DNA of 64,000 nt from positions 37,382,745-37,446,744 of the forward strand of contig CM075102.1 in the NCBI GenBank assembly GCA_037576195.1, given 5' to 3'. Each line of letters opens with the position of its first letter. The first letter of the stretch is position 1. Positions 11,725 to 22,633 of the stretch are shown one piece after another. Position numbers and translations under genes: made by a program. The stretch comes from Phytoseiulus persimilis. Taxonomy: Eukaryota; Arthropoda; Arachnida; Mesostigmata; Phytoseiidae. The notes below the pieces were generated by a model. That model did not search any database and was not told the origin of the DNA. It was given only the letters and a program-made list of their open reading frames with translations.

Positions 11725-14470
11725 TAAGTTCCTGGCAAAATTTTCGTTGGAGCTACTACATTATCGGTTATAGGAGCGAATAAATGGTCTGCCAATCAAT
11801 CATCCATGAGTGCTGAACCTCGGAGACTCATCCTCGCGGAGATCAGCGTTGGCGCGGGCCCCACAATCTTGCGGTTGCAGCGGTTTCGGCAACAGTTTTT
11901 GAGCCTGTACTCTACTGTCTCCAACTTACACGCCCCCCGCGTAGACTGAACATTGGAAAACATGGCAATCTTAGCAGATTCTTTCGGCTGGGGCAACAGG
12001 GACAATTTCTCATGAGATGGTACGTCAGCAGACGCTCTCGAGAGCCCTCCGAGAGTTTCCAGGTAAAATCGTGCCTGTTCCAGCCATTGGACGGCTCAAC
12101 CAGGGAAATTGAACTTTGTGATCCCGACTCGCGATTCGGAATGGACTTCACGATGAACGAGTAACGACCACTCCAGTAGACCAGCGAGCGTGATGTGGCT
12201 GAACGGGGCTGGTTGATATCACGTGGCTCGCAAATTTAATCTTCGAGCACTCTTACATGATTCGAGCGTGGGAGGGATTTGTGACAAGGGTGAAGAGTCG
12301 GAGAGCGACCGGGATCTCGGAGCTCAACTCTAACATTTGGTGGGCAACCACGGAGAGATGAAACTACTCGAGGAACTAGAGTTGAAAGCCAACCAGTAGG
12401 AATGCTAGAGGAAACTCTCGCCGTGAACGCAGCCCGGGGGGGGGGGGGGGGGCTGGAAGCAAAAACTCCTTGCTCATTCTTTCCTCGTAGCGAAGGTACG
12501 CCTCCTTCCGAACCATTGAAGCTCAAAATGGTGAGCGAGAAACCTTGCGACCCTGGAGAATGAGGACGTTACGGCTGGAGTGGAATACTGGATTTCTCAG
12601 CAATCAAGCTGTATCTGATTAGCGCCCGGGACAGGATCGTGTGTTGGGGGGCCGATCGCCCGTCCGCTCCCTGCTCGTACTCGCCACTGCGTGCAACCCG
12701 GAGAGTCGCCCGTTGGTAGTGTCTCTTTGGAGGGTCTCGAGACTTCGCGGCACACTCGAGCGCTCTCTTCTCTGACCGGGTGCGTTGTCGTGATGAATCC
12801 TTAGATTTGGAGTATCGGCTCCACCAATCTTCCGGATCCTCAAATGGATCGACTTTCCTTGTCATGCGACCTCGTCCTTCCGATTCAACTCGAATCTTGG
12901 AAGCCCAACTCTCAGAGGGCTCTTTCAACCTCGTAAACTCAATCACCAATACAATTTGCAGAAGTCACATTCTAGGTTTTCAATCGGCTAGGTCAAATGA
13001 TGTTCAGCTACTTCAATAGAAATTATGTGGAGTTAGCGTTCAAGCTTCCGGGTGGAGAAAACAACGATCCCGGCTCGGTATGGTCATATGTTTTGACTGT
13101 AGCCCCACTCTCTCTTGATCTGATGTAATTTCCCACTTCAGATCGGGCGAAATCCTCGATCTCGTCGTTTTTGCCAGGCGAACTTTTCCTGAAAGGCCTT
13201 ATTTTTTGCGATTCTGGCGGTTGTCCCGGCTTCCATGGGGGAACTTGACGAGTCATGAAGAATGGTGGAGGGTGGAGCCCTGGATTAGGCCTATCCAGCG
13301 CCGTACGCAACTTTTGAAGAGCGCCATGGGGCCAAACTCCCTTTCTTAGTCCGCTATGTCCTTCCATCAATGCGGGCCATGGGGATCTCGACGCGAACCC
13401 CACCCCTTGCCGCGGGCGAGCTGATTCGCGACTGCTGCCCTGCTGCGTTTGCAAGGATCAGAATTTGTGAGAATTGAATCTATTAGCGCGGGACCCGTTG
13501 CGCGACTTTGGCCCTGACGAGATCTGAACGTTGAGCGGGACCCACGAGGAGCCATCTCGACCCAAGAGATCCTCGAGCTTCGCTCGAAGTTGGAGTTTCG
13601 GACCACAGCTTGTCCAAAAATTTTTCCGATGGAATTCGCGCGGCGTTCTGGAAAGGATGGCAGCAAAGGAAGAAACAGCCACAGATATTTGATGAAGGAC
13701 ACGAAGATACGCATGATGTGAGAAGTTTGAAGCTCAGCTATTCCCGGAACAACTGCGCGAGCTCCTCAGAGCTTGGCCGGATTCCGGCCTAACAGATCCA
13801 CAGGCTCAGAGCTCAGCCAGATCGAGAACGATCGCCATGCTGCTTGGGAATAGCCGCAAAAGAACGTCCAACTCAGATAATTCCCACCGGAGCTCTGGTA
13901 GTGTCGAGCTTCTGAAAATTCCCGCCGCAGCCGAGACCAAGTCACGAGGAATTTCCCAATTCCTTCAATAGGTCTTCCAATCTTTCCTACGGAAGAGAAG
14001 GCTTAAAGGCCCCGCTCCTCGCCCAAGCAGAAGGCGTCCCCCGTATTGACCGAGCTGCTCTTTCCAAACCTGTCTCTGAACTTCGTCGTCGTCTAAGGGT
14101 GTCTTGGCTAAAAATGCTTTTTAAGTTTCGTAAGGCATTCATTGTACTCAGAAAATCTTCACGACCGCGTTGAGACTCAAAAGTGGAAAGATTCCCGGAT
14201 TCTGCATCGATTATCTTTCAACGTGATCGAATAAGTCCCGGTCTTGGGACCTACAGTCTACTCACAAGTGACTCATGAATCAGCCCAGCTGATCGGTGTA
14301 TGATCATAATCGTCATCGACACCACCATCAGCCTCGTTTATATGCAACGTCTTTCACGTCGTTGGAAGAGGAATCAGAAGTTGAACTGCGATCAATGTTA
14401 TAAGGGTGATTTCGTTTCACGTTGCGATCCAGTGGGCGTCATCTTGTGGCTGTGCGCCTGCCGAGAATCG
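11725..14470. other. Region without an assignable gene; repeats and one exon-like stretch
   Basis: Holds a run of 17 G (12436-12452) and a dispersed repeat listed separately. A minus-strand open stretch at about 12,660-12,930 is charged and contains DPFEDPEDWWSRY, which looks exon-like, but I cannot place it in a family. No further gene is supported. Confidence 0.3.
12430..12625. repeat. Dispersed repeat copy A (with G-run)
   Basis: The segment after the G-run contains AGCGAAGGTACGCCTCCTTCC and then CTGGAGTGGAATACTGGATT. The same ordered blocks, with differences, recur at about 62,950-63,100 (AGCGAAGATACGCCTCTTCC, then CTGGAGTGGAATCCTGGATT). Two diverged copies of an interspersed element, same orientation. 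Confidence 0.5.
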
Positions 14471-14478
14471 CAGTAAAA

Positions 14479-15157
14479 ATGCCTCGGGTATTTTACAGCG
14501 AGGACTTCAAAGTCTACGTGGGAGGACTCCGTTACGGTGTCACCGAAAGAGACATCGAGCGCATGTTCGATCGTTACGGAACCGTGAGTCGTTTTGAACA
14601 ATCCTTTGGAGACGCGAACCGTTGTGACGCTTCCAGCCCGCAAGCTTTCATAATACTCACTAGCTGTTTACCTCAGATCAATCGGATCTTCGTCGCGAGG
14701 GAAAACCTCCCGGATTCGCTTTCGTGCATTTTGATCGAGAAGAAGACGCGGAAGAAGCAGTGCGGAGATGCGACGGAAGGGAGATAAGAGGACATCGAAT
14801 CAGGGTAGAACTATCCCACGGAAAACGCACGAATCGCAAACAGTGGTGGAGGTGAGCGAATACGCCATTCTTAACCTATCGCGGCGAGAGATGAGCTGTG
14901 ATAGGTATATCGGGCTCTGGGAATCTGACCTAACCCAGAAGTTGCAATTGATACTAACGATAGAAATGACTGTAGACCTCAACTCGCGATACTGAGCGGG
15001 GGGAGAATGCGCTGTGAATTGATCGCAAGTGTTGTCTTACAGCATGAGCCGTCACCGCTCCAGGAGCCGCTCGAGATCCAGGGATCGAAGCCGGAGCCCG
15101 GAGCGATCCATGTCCAGGAGATCTCCCGAGGATTCGCGAAGTTATGACAGCTCTTGA
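14479..15157 (+). CDS. SR splicing factor, SRSF3/Rbp1-like (one-base frame break)
   Basis: Three exons: 14479-14583, 14677-14851 and 15043-15157, with GTGAGT and GTGAGC donors and TTACCTCAG and TCTTACAG acceptors. The product is about 131 residues: one RRM followed by a short RS tail ([19 protein letters not shown]). The RRM shows RNP2 as KVYVGGL and RNP1 as GFAFVHF, and the middle matches the VWVARNPPGF region of SRSF3/Rbp1. Such nuclear proteins bind exonic enhancers and promote splicing. In exon 2 the frame breaks between VAREN and the RNP1 segment (near 14706-14712, in a C-rich run). Adding one base there both restores RNP1 and makes the exon end in phase 2, as exon 3 requires. I read this as a sequence error rather than a pseudogene. 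Confidence 0.85.
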
Positions 15158-15181
15158 ATTTGGATTTTTTTACTAATTCCG

Positions 15182-15187
15182 AATAAA
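15182..15187 (+). terminator. Poly(A) signal of the SR gene
   Basis: AATAAA 25 bases after the SR-protein stop codon. Confidence 0.6.
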
Positions 15188-16120
15188 TGTTCGCATAATC
15201 CTGAATCATATAGTAATAATCCCGACTTCATTGTTGAGAATATTGAAGGCTCCAGCCGCGGTGTCCAGTATAGGTGGTGAATGACCAGGCACCGGATACT
15301 CAGCACCGAACAAACCTTGATCCTGTCCTTACGGGAGTCAACGGGCTGAGTCATGCTCAGCAGCGCACTTGGAAGAGGAAAACCTATCGGAACGCCTCAA
15401 TGTCTCTCGCCGAGCCCCTCGTTGCGCTTATCTCGGCTGTTGAATGGGTGAGACGAAGGATATCGTACCGAAAGCTTCCATCAGTATGAAACGATTTATT
15501 GGTGTGCTTATGGTACACGGAACAGACTGCCAGCAATGCAACTCGATTCAATGTTGAGTATCGTATCTTTTGCAAGAAACAATCGTATTGTGACAGATTC
15601 AATACGAGGGAAGCCCGGCAGGTCATTGATAACCAGGGAAGCGATACGAGCCCGCAATTTTCATCTTTGAACGTCAGACGAGGGCTCCCGTACATTCGAG
15701 CTGCGAAACGCAGACACGTAACGAAACAAGTACGTGAAAACACAAAACGATTAGGAGTATATCAGGCACGGAACTCTTTCCGCCGCTTAATGAGCGCCAA
15801 TGGCAGGCTTTGCACGATATTTCAAAAAATGAACGCAACGACATTTCTGATACGAAATGCGGACGGACTGGACACTCAGATATTAGGCGAAACGACGCTG
15901 AGAAAGATACGTCACAAACTCTGAGAGAAACGCAGTGATGAAAATGAGAGGGCATGAGCGGACTCGGCAAGAACGGACCGCCGAACAAGGGCGACCATGG
16001 AAACTAGTCGTGCACTGAGCAGCATTTGCTCAAAGTTGAGGATGTGATACATATGGCACGACAAGCAATGACCGGAACAGAGAATGCTTTCAACTCCAAG
16101 ACTACGATGAATCATTCAAA
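15188..16120. other. Region without an assignable gene
   Basis: Overlapping open frames on both strands (for example 15499-15924 plus) have no recognisable domain, biased codon pattern or splice context. Nothing else is seen. Confidence 0.3.
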
Positions 16121-16653
16121 TCACTTCCATCCACCAGCGTAGAGGGGGCTCTTATCTTTGTAAGAGCAGGGGTTGCAGTGTGAAATCCCGTGTGCAGACT
16201 TTGCCGGATAGTAGCTCTGGTAAGACTGATGCTTGGCGTTTCCGTAATAGCTCGACGCCCCGTGCGACGAATAGCTGGGGCTGTATCCGTAACCACTGAC
16301 CGAGTTGGAGTAGCCGCCACCGTGTGGAACTCCAAAACTGTGACCTCCATATCCTCCGTATCCACCACTACCGTATCCACCACTACCGTATCCACCACTG
16401 CCGTAACCACCACCTCCGTGTCCACCACCGCCGTAGTGTCCATGACCGGATCCTCCCGAACCTCCGAATCCTCCTCCGTGACCACCCTTTCCTCCGAGGT
16501 TGCCACCAGTCCAGCGACCGCTGCGAGCTTGAGCTTAGCCAAACCTCCGACGACAACTCCTCCGAGAAGCAGCTTCTTCTTCTTCTTCTTCAATGCGTCC
16601 ACGGAGCTGACGATCAGCACGCACAACACAACTACGGTTAACAGCTTGTTCAT
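16121..16653 (-). CDS. Secreted Lys/Gly-rich structural-type protein (one-base frame break)
   Basis: Begins with a clear signal peptide (MNKLLTVVVLCVLIV...), then six lysines, a Leu/Gly/Val hydrophobic stretch and, in a frame shifted by one base, a Gly/Tyr/Ser/His-rich region. That region carries repeats GGYGSGGYGSGGYGS near 16,370-16,420 and ends in YAGGWK. Signal peptide, K-run, hydrophobic segment and GGY repeats are the build of arthropod cuticle, silk-like or glycine-rich secreted proteins. Without the shift the downstream reading becomes a Val/Thr repeat with no such logic. The break is near 16505-16511, where adding one base in the CCACC run restores a single frame to the TGA at 16121. 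The true function is unknown. Confidence 0.65.
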
Positions 16654-16778
16654 GGTTTTCGATGAGTGTTTTCCAAGTCGGAGGAGATCGAGTGGTGCGG
16701 CTGAGGCTGGGGATCAACACTGCTCAACTGAAACTCACCACCACCACCGACTGATGGAGTGTTTGGAACGTGTTAGCA

Positions 16779-16786
16779 TATTTATA
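16779..16786 (-). promoter_or_regulatory. TATA box of the Gly-rich protein gene
   Basis: TATAAATA on the minus strand, with TCAGT (arthropod initiator-like, A at about 16752) 34 bases downstream. This places transcription start about 100 bases before the ATG at 16653. Confidence 0.55.
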
Positions 16787-19700
16787 TGAATCGAACGGAA
16801 AAAATGAGGGAGATGTCGTGTGTTTGACTGTCAAACAAGGAGCCAGCGCTAGCCGCACGAAGACGGGGTGGCAAAATGAGGTGGAATTTAGAAAGGGCTG
16901 ATCTGAGGAGTGAAGCCACAGAAAGGAAGTGAAGATGTCTTCAGAGGTGAGAAATGCTGTTGCTGCTGCGTCCGACGACATTGTTGACAACACCGAATTG
17001 ATGCTGACAATGCTGATGTTGAATCATTCCTGCACAGGCCACCATCCTATACCGTTGGAGCTTGGCGCATAGCGCAATCTTTTCCCTCCCGGTTGATCCT
17101 GGAAACCTCCAATGTTCAGTTGTCTTCCCAGAGTCGTTCGTATGATCGCCTGTGCTCCGACTCCCTCTGACTCCGAGGGTCGAGGAGCCTCCGACCATAC
17201 CACGGGGAGAAGATGTTCTAGGGATCCGCGGCGCAAGAACGTCGTTGGGGATCATCGGCACATACAATGGGCTGCGCACAGAGTTCTCGCAGTGTTCGTT
17301 CATGCTCTGGTACGGGTTTCGTAACACTGTGGAGGTTTGTACAAAATCACACTGGCACACACACGCAGACGTAAACGCACAGAGACATACGAGCACTTAA
17401 GGCGTCAAGGCCTGTTGACGAGGCGAATCTCTCCTCAGTATAGCTCAGTAAACACTCGATGCCGAAAATCCCCACACAGACATACGAAAAAATATAGACA
17501 GCTAAGTATGGTGTAATGGAAGAAAAACTTCTCAGGGCGGAAGTCCTACGCTGGAATTTCTATTGCGTGCCACTGTCGGCGGCACAAGAATTTTTTCCAC
17601 TGACACACAGGTGTTACCAAATTTCTGACACCATCTTCAAGTTCGAGTTTGACGTGCCGTGGTTCCTCTCTTGACAGCCGAAACGGATGTGCTATCTATC
17701 GTCTACCTGATATTGTTTCCTTTTGTGGGAGAATTCTACCCTAGTCACCTTCATTCAGTTGCTGCTGGCGGAAAGCTCTGGGTCGCATAAGGAATCGTTC
17801 TATTCGGTTTTTTCGAGTCTGGCACTCCTAGAACCATCATATCCATTTTCCAGCCTCGTTGCCGAATCCTATCTCGGACACCTCTGTCACAACTCCCACG
17901 CTAAAAGTCCTCAATCGAACTTCGCTCCCACAAGCCAGCGACCAGTGAAACGGTGCTCCTCGAGTGTTCTGATGGCTGTGTCGAACTATGTGGGCTTTCC
18001 AGGCTGCGTTATCATCAGGATGCGCGGTTAAATTCATCAATCATTTTTCGAACGCATTTCACAAGAAAGGACACGACCTGGTTCTCCTCACATTTTCGTC
18101 GTGAGAGCCATTGCTCCACACATGCCGGAACTGCGGGTGATGAGATTACAGCCCGATTCGTTAAGATCCTTGACTTGATGCTACTGATGAGAAAGCTGTT
18201 GGTTTACACCAAGAGATCGGAGATTGACTTTTTCGAGAGTCCCTTTTCGCTGGAAGTTTGTTTAGTACTCACGATTGATTCATGGGGTCACCTAGTTTCG
18301 AGAGCTGATGCGGATTTCCACCTGAATGGGACCGAAAACCTCATATTTCAAAAAGTGCGATGATGCCAGTACCAAAGAAGGGACAGGATATGAGAAATTC
18401 CAATCTTCCTCAGTGATCATCTCGTTACTCACTACGACGCCCGTCGAACCGCCCTCCTTCAACTGACGGAAATCGAGATTCACGTGAATGATTGCAGGTC
18501 CGAATATCTTAATTCTTGATTCGCGAAGCCGCCTCTGGGTGCCGTTTGGAAATCGTATCACTCATTCAATCTTCCTGTCAGTGTCGAGAAACGATCATAT
18601 ACTCAGCTGTTTGTGATTATACAATCTCATTGCGGCCCATGCTCCAGCATCGCGGAGTTTTGCGGTGAAAAACAGCTGATACAGGCACGAAGCTTCACTG
18701 ATCCGATGATTGCGCTTGATTTCGTTAAGTTCTGCTCTGCGATATCGCCGACGCAGCGAATCAGTTGCAGAATCTGAGCCAGACTCTGCTTCTTGGCGCT
18801 GCCCGTTTGTTACCCAGTTTAGGCAGCTGTCATATCGTTCTGGGATCAGAATACGACTCTCTTATTCTGTAGGCGGCTCGGATTACAGAGAACATGCCTT
18901 GTACGCAGCAAATATGTCGCTGAACTGTAAACATGTGACCAACACACGTCATCCTCTTCCGGCGGCGCGCCGACTGTACTGACAAAAATCTCGTTTACTG
19001 GGCTCCTCGAGAAAGCCCCACGAAATAACTTTCCGCGCTGCATTTCAAGTGGAGTGACAACAACCCACGGAGAAGCGTTCTAACGGAGCGATATTCGTCT
19101 TTCCGCTGCCGAACGCCCAAGAACTGTTTCGCAGCTGTGCTCGGTCGAAGCCATTGTTGCCACGCCGGAAATTCGGTATTTGTTTCCCATGAGTGTTGCT
19201 GCCAGTGGCACCGCCAGCCCGAAGGTGCAACTTCGCCGGATTCGGAAGTCATGCGCCTTACTCCGTGAATTTCCGAGTATCGCCAAGCGCCGATTGCCGG
19301 AGACCATGTGTAAGGCTCCCACGGTGTGTAGAGGCTGGCAACCATGGTAGCCCCCTCCAATAGCCAGACCACGTCCAATTTCGGAGGGCGTTTACGTGAT
19401 TCCCGATCAAAGCAGAGTGATTCAAACAACAGAGAGGAGGGAAGACGCTTATTGGCACTTTCAGCTCATTCTCTCCCCTTCTGGATCCACCCACACCATC
19501 ACCCCCGAATATGTCCTTATGTTGACGTTGCATTCGGTCAAGCAGATGGAGCGTATCAGACGAATGATCACTCTCATCTGAACTCCGATTTTCTTCGCTC
19601 AAATGTAATGTCTCCGGCTGAATAAATACCGGAGGTTAATACTTTGTCCTATTTTCGGAGCAATCGGGTGTGAGTTCGAAACATGATTCTCGGGTGATTG

Positions 19701-19815
19701 GCTTTATTCACGTGCACGGTATTTACATCAGTAACAAGGATGAGCATGAACAATTACCACCCTTGTGAGATCATGTGATACTTCCGACCAACGGTAACTT
19801 CTCGGAGAGATCACG
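16787..19815. other. Region without an assignable gene
   Basis: A minus-strand open stretch at 18292-18561 contains a GTAGTGAGT donor-like site and beta-strand-like residues (KIFGPAIIHVNLDF) and could be an exon. A three-frame-open minus stretch at 18,995-19,430 could also be coding. I can name neither and find no matching partner exons. Confidence 0.25.
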
Positions 19816-19816
19816 A

Positions 19817-19822
19817 TTTATT
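19817..19822 (-). terminator. Poly(A) signal of the RSRC1-like gene
   Basis: AATAAA on the minus strand about 75 bases past the predicted stop at 19897. Confidence 0.55.
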
Positions 19823-19896
19823 GTCTCGAGTAATTCGAGTTCGTCTTCTTGGACGGGAAGTCTTATTTGCCAGCATCAAAATATCCTTGAACCGCT

Positions 19897-21805
19897 TCAA
19901 GAAGTTGCCGTGTTGAGGTATTTGCGTCTCTCGCTGTATAGCTTCTTCCGCCACTTCTCGCTCCGCCGCTCGAAATCATCGTACAGCTGCAAACGATCCA
20001 GGTCTTCTTATTGATCAAATACTGTTCTCGAGGAGCACCTGATAGCCGATCAAGATGGAGTCTATTGGCTGTGTATGCAACGGTTCCCTTTTCAACAGAT
20101 CAGCCGTGACTCACGTTCTCATGAAGGAGACTTTCGGGGTTACTTTCGAAGTCCGTGAGTTTCGGGGGCTTCTTGGCTTGATTTGCCAAGAACTCTTCGA
20201 GAGTTGTTGTGTTGAAGATGGCGGCCACATGAGCATCATGATGAGGCTTCTGCAAAAATTATACAGTTGGGAGGGGGTCGTCGTTCTCAAAATCGCAGTA
20301 AGGCTCAGAACTCACCTCTTCGGCTGTTTTTTGTTGATGATTTTCGTTTCGACACGAATTTCTGTGGCTTGAACCCAGCATTTTCGATGGATTCAATGAG
20401 ACGTGAACGTTCCGCTTCACTTTGAGGTTCTATCACAAACGCTTCTCGAGAAGACTCCTGCGACTTCAAAATCGGATATTATGTTCAGCTTCGCATGAAT
20501 AATACAGTCGGAACTCGAAAAAAAAAAATGGACGCCCACCCTCGACGGACTCCTGCTCTTCTTGTCTGAATCTCTGCGGTCGTCACGACGAAACGCGTCC
20601 CTTCTGTCGGAGTCGCTGCTACTAGAGCGGCTTCGTCGGATGCGCCTGTTTAAAAGTAAAACGTGAGCTTTCATCATTCATAACTCCCGCAGAAAAACTC
20701 TGTGTGGGACCTCAATGTGAACATTGTCGTGCGATTCTCTATAGCCGGAAACATTGCCGTGCCATGAGGTTTCCGAGACCGAGATCAACAGATTCCCTCG
20801 TAGGCTGAGGAGAATATGAATGTATCGGACCTTGAATATTTTGGACTTCTCGACCGCGTTCTCTTCCGCCTATCTTTTTGACGGTCTCTTCGATCCCTGG
20901 ACGAGCTTCTTCGGCGTGAACGGCTCCGTCGTGACCTGTGGACGTCAGAAACTATTCATATCTCGGCCAGATCGAAAATCGCGTTTCATTGACTCGGGCC
21001 ATTATTCAAGAAGTGTCTTCATCTCAAGATATCGGTCCTAGATTTCGATAAGATCGCCAAAATCATCGATATCGAAATGCTGATCGAGGATATCATGTCA
21101 GAATCAATCTACAACGGGACGAGGAGTACGCAAACCATCCTCGGAGAAGTATGCTGCCAGGATCGAATTTGAGTTTCTGTTTGTAGATGAAAATGCCTCC
21201 ACCTTGACCTCCGCAATAATGAACGTAATCCAGCTCTGCTTCCACGTATTCAAGCTCAGCGGATACGTATTTAAGCTCCCCGGAAATTGGGTCAACGTAT
21301 ATCCCCGTTTGAATGTATGCTGCACGATACGGGGGGTGTACGGGAGGCTATATACACGGAAGTTTATCCTTCTTCAAACTTGATTCTGGATTCTTGTCTA
21401 AATTCAGAAGTTGCTCAAACCTGTCACGGGAGCGATCTCTGGATTTGCGACGTCTTCTGGAGCCTGACGGAGAGCGCTTCCGTCTGCGTCTGTCTCGCTC
21501 AACTGATGAATCTGATGATGAGCTGGAATGTGGATCATAGACGTCCTACCAAATCCATACCAGTGGGAATGTCACCTCCCCCCTCCGGGACCATTATACT
21601 GATACAGAAGCGCGTCACGAAAAATGGTAGAAAGGACCAGCAGCAGGAACCGTGGCCTGCTCACGGTGTTCGAATCTCGATTCCTCGAGAGAGAGAGAAG
21701 ACGAATCGCAGGAAACCATGGGCCTACCTTTTAGAACTACTGGTGCTAGAGTGTCTCCTACGCCTCGACTTATGATAGTCCGTCGGAGTCACTCGATTTG
21801 GGCAT
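19897..21805 (-). CDS. RS-domain protein, RSRC1/SRrp53-like (frame breaks)
   Basis: Minus-strand exons with matching phases: 21805..21728, 21522..21421, 20935..20831, 20645..20540, 20457..20316, 20249..20115, and a last exon ending at 19897. The N-terminus starts MPKSSDSD and runs into three exons of RS/RD/RR repeats. Then comes RLIESIENAGFKPQKF, which resembles the RVKEIEAIESDSFVQQTF stretch of RSRC1 (SRrp53), a splicing cofactor. The last exon has SEKWRKKLYSERRKYL, comparable to the RSRC1 C-terminal EEKW...L...R pattern. Exon 1 appears to carry one extra base (near 21775) and exon 5 one extra A in an A6 run (20331-20336). The last-exon acceptor is unresolved. The orthologue could be another SR-related protein. 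Confidence 0.55.
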
Positions 21806-22633
21806 TACAGTCAGGTTAGTGAACCAGCCAGATCTCAAACAGCATTCCACAGGAGCCTCAAAGTTCGCTCCGGCACTGCTGTAGTGGAGGCCGGTCTGAT
21901 TGTCGTCTGCCACGTCTCGAAAACATTTATATCCACCGAGCTGATCTCTCTGACCGCAACCAAACTCTTTGATCGCGCGCCAGTTTTCAACCACCCGCTC
22001 TCTGTGTCGGAAGCGTCTCGGTTCCTTGTCGATTTGAATCTCTAACAAGTGTTGTTGAGGATTCCGACCGCTTGATGTGGATTCCTCCCCGGGAAAAAGT
22101 ACTTTGAGGAGTGCCTTGAGTTCAAACCATCGCCGTTTCCGAGCAGACGCCATTGCGTTCCTTTTCACCGACAGAGACGTGTGTGTAGGGCGTCTGCTGT
22201 TGCAGTGTGGTTTCTTATTTGCCAGCCTCAATCTGAGACATTCCATGTAAATTAGTTAGAATCTGTGGAGAAGCGCTATCTGAAATCGCTATGGTAGGAC
22301 AAAAAGTTGTCGTGTGCAAACGGTTGTGGCAGGTAGGTTACTCGCCGAAACTCGGAACTTTTGCCTATGAATGCGATGGAATGGAACATCTGGTCTGGAT
22401 CATATGATCGCGGCTATGAGTGGTCATATGCTCCTTGGCTCGTCTCTGCCTCGGGTCATCTTTCCACAAGATCGCCGATCCTCCATTCAAGCTCTGATTT
22501 TGCTGGTCTGAGAAGATCTGATGATCAGAAATGGAATGAAGGCGCGATCAAGGGAAACGCGATTCTATCTTCCATTCGAGACTAACGTTGTAGCTCTTGC
22601 CTGCTATGATATTCCGAAATTCTTGTTCGACAG
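21806..22633. other. Divergent intergenic region between the RSRC1-like and UFSP2-like genes
   Basis: The two genes point away from each other, so this stretch must hold both 5' ends. A minus-strand open frame continues upstream of the RSRC1-like ATG to 22,246 and may be leader or a missed exon. A plus-strand ATG at 22,294 followed by a CAG/GTAGGT donor could be the first UFSP2 exon, but its phase was not verified. Confidence 0.3.

Noticed and set aside
16190-16789. 199-codon plus-strand frame over the Gly-rich gene
   Set aside because: It is the antisense of a low-complexity GGT/GGA repeat that is open in several frames; the minus strand has signal peptide, TATA box and start codon.
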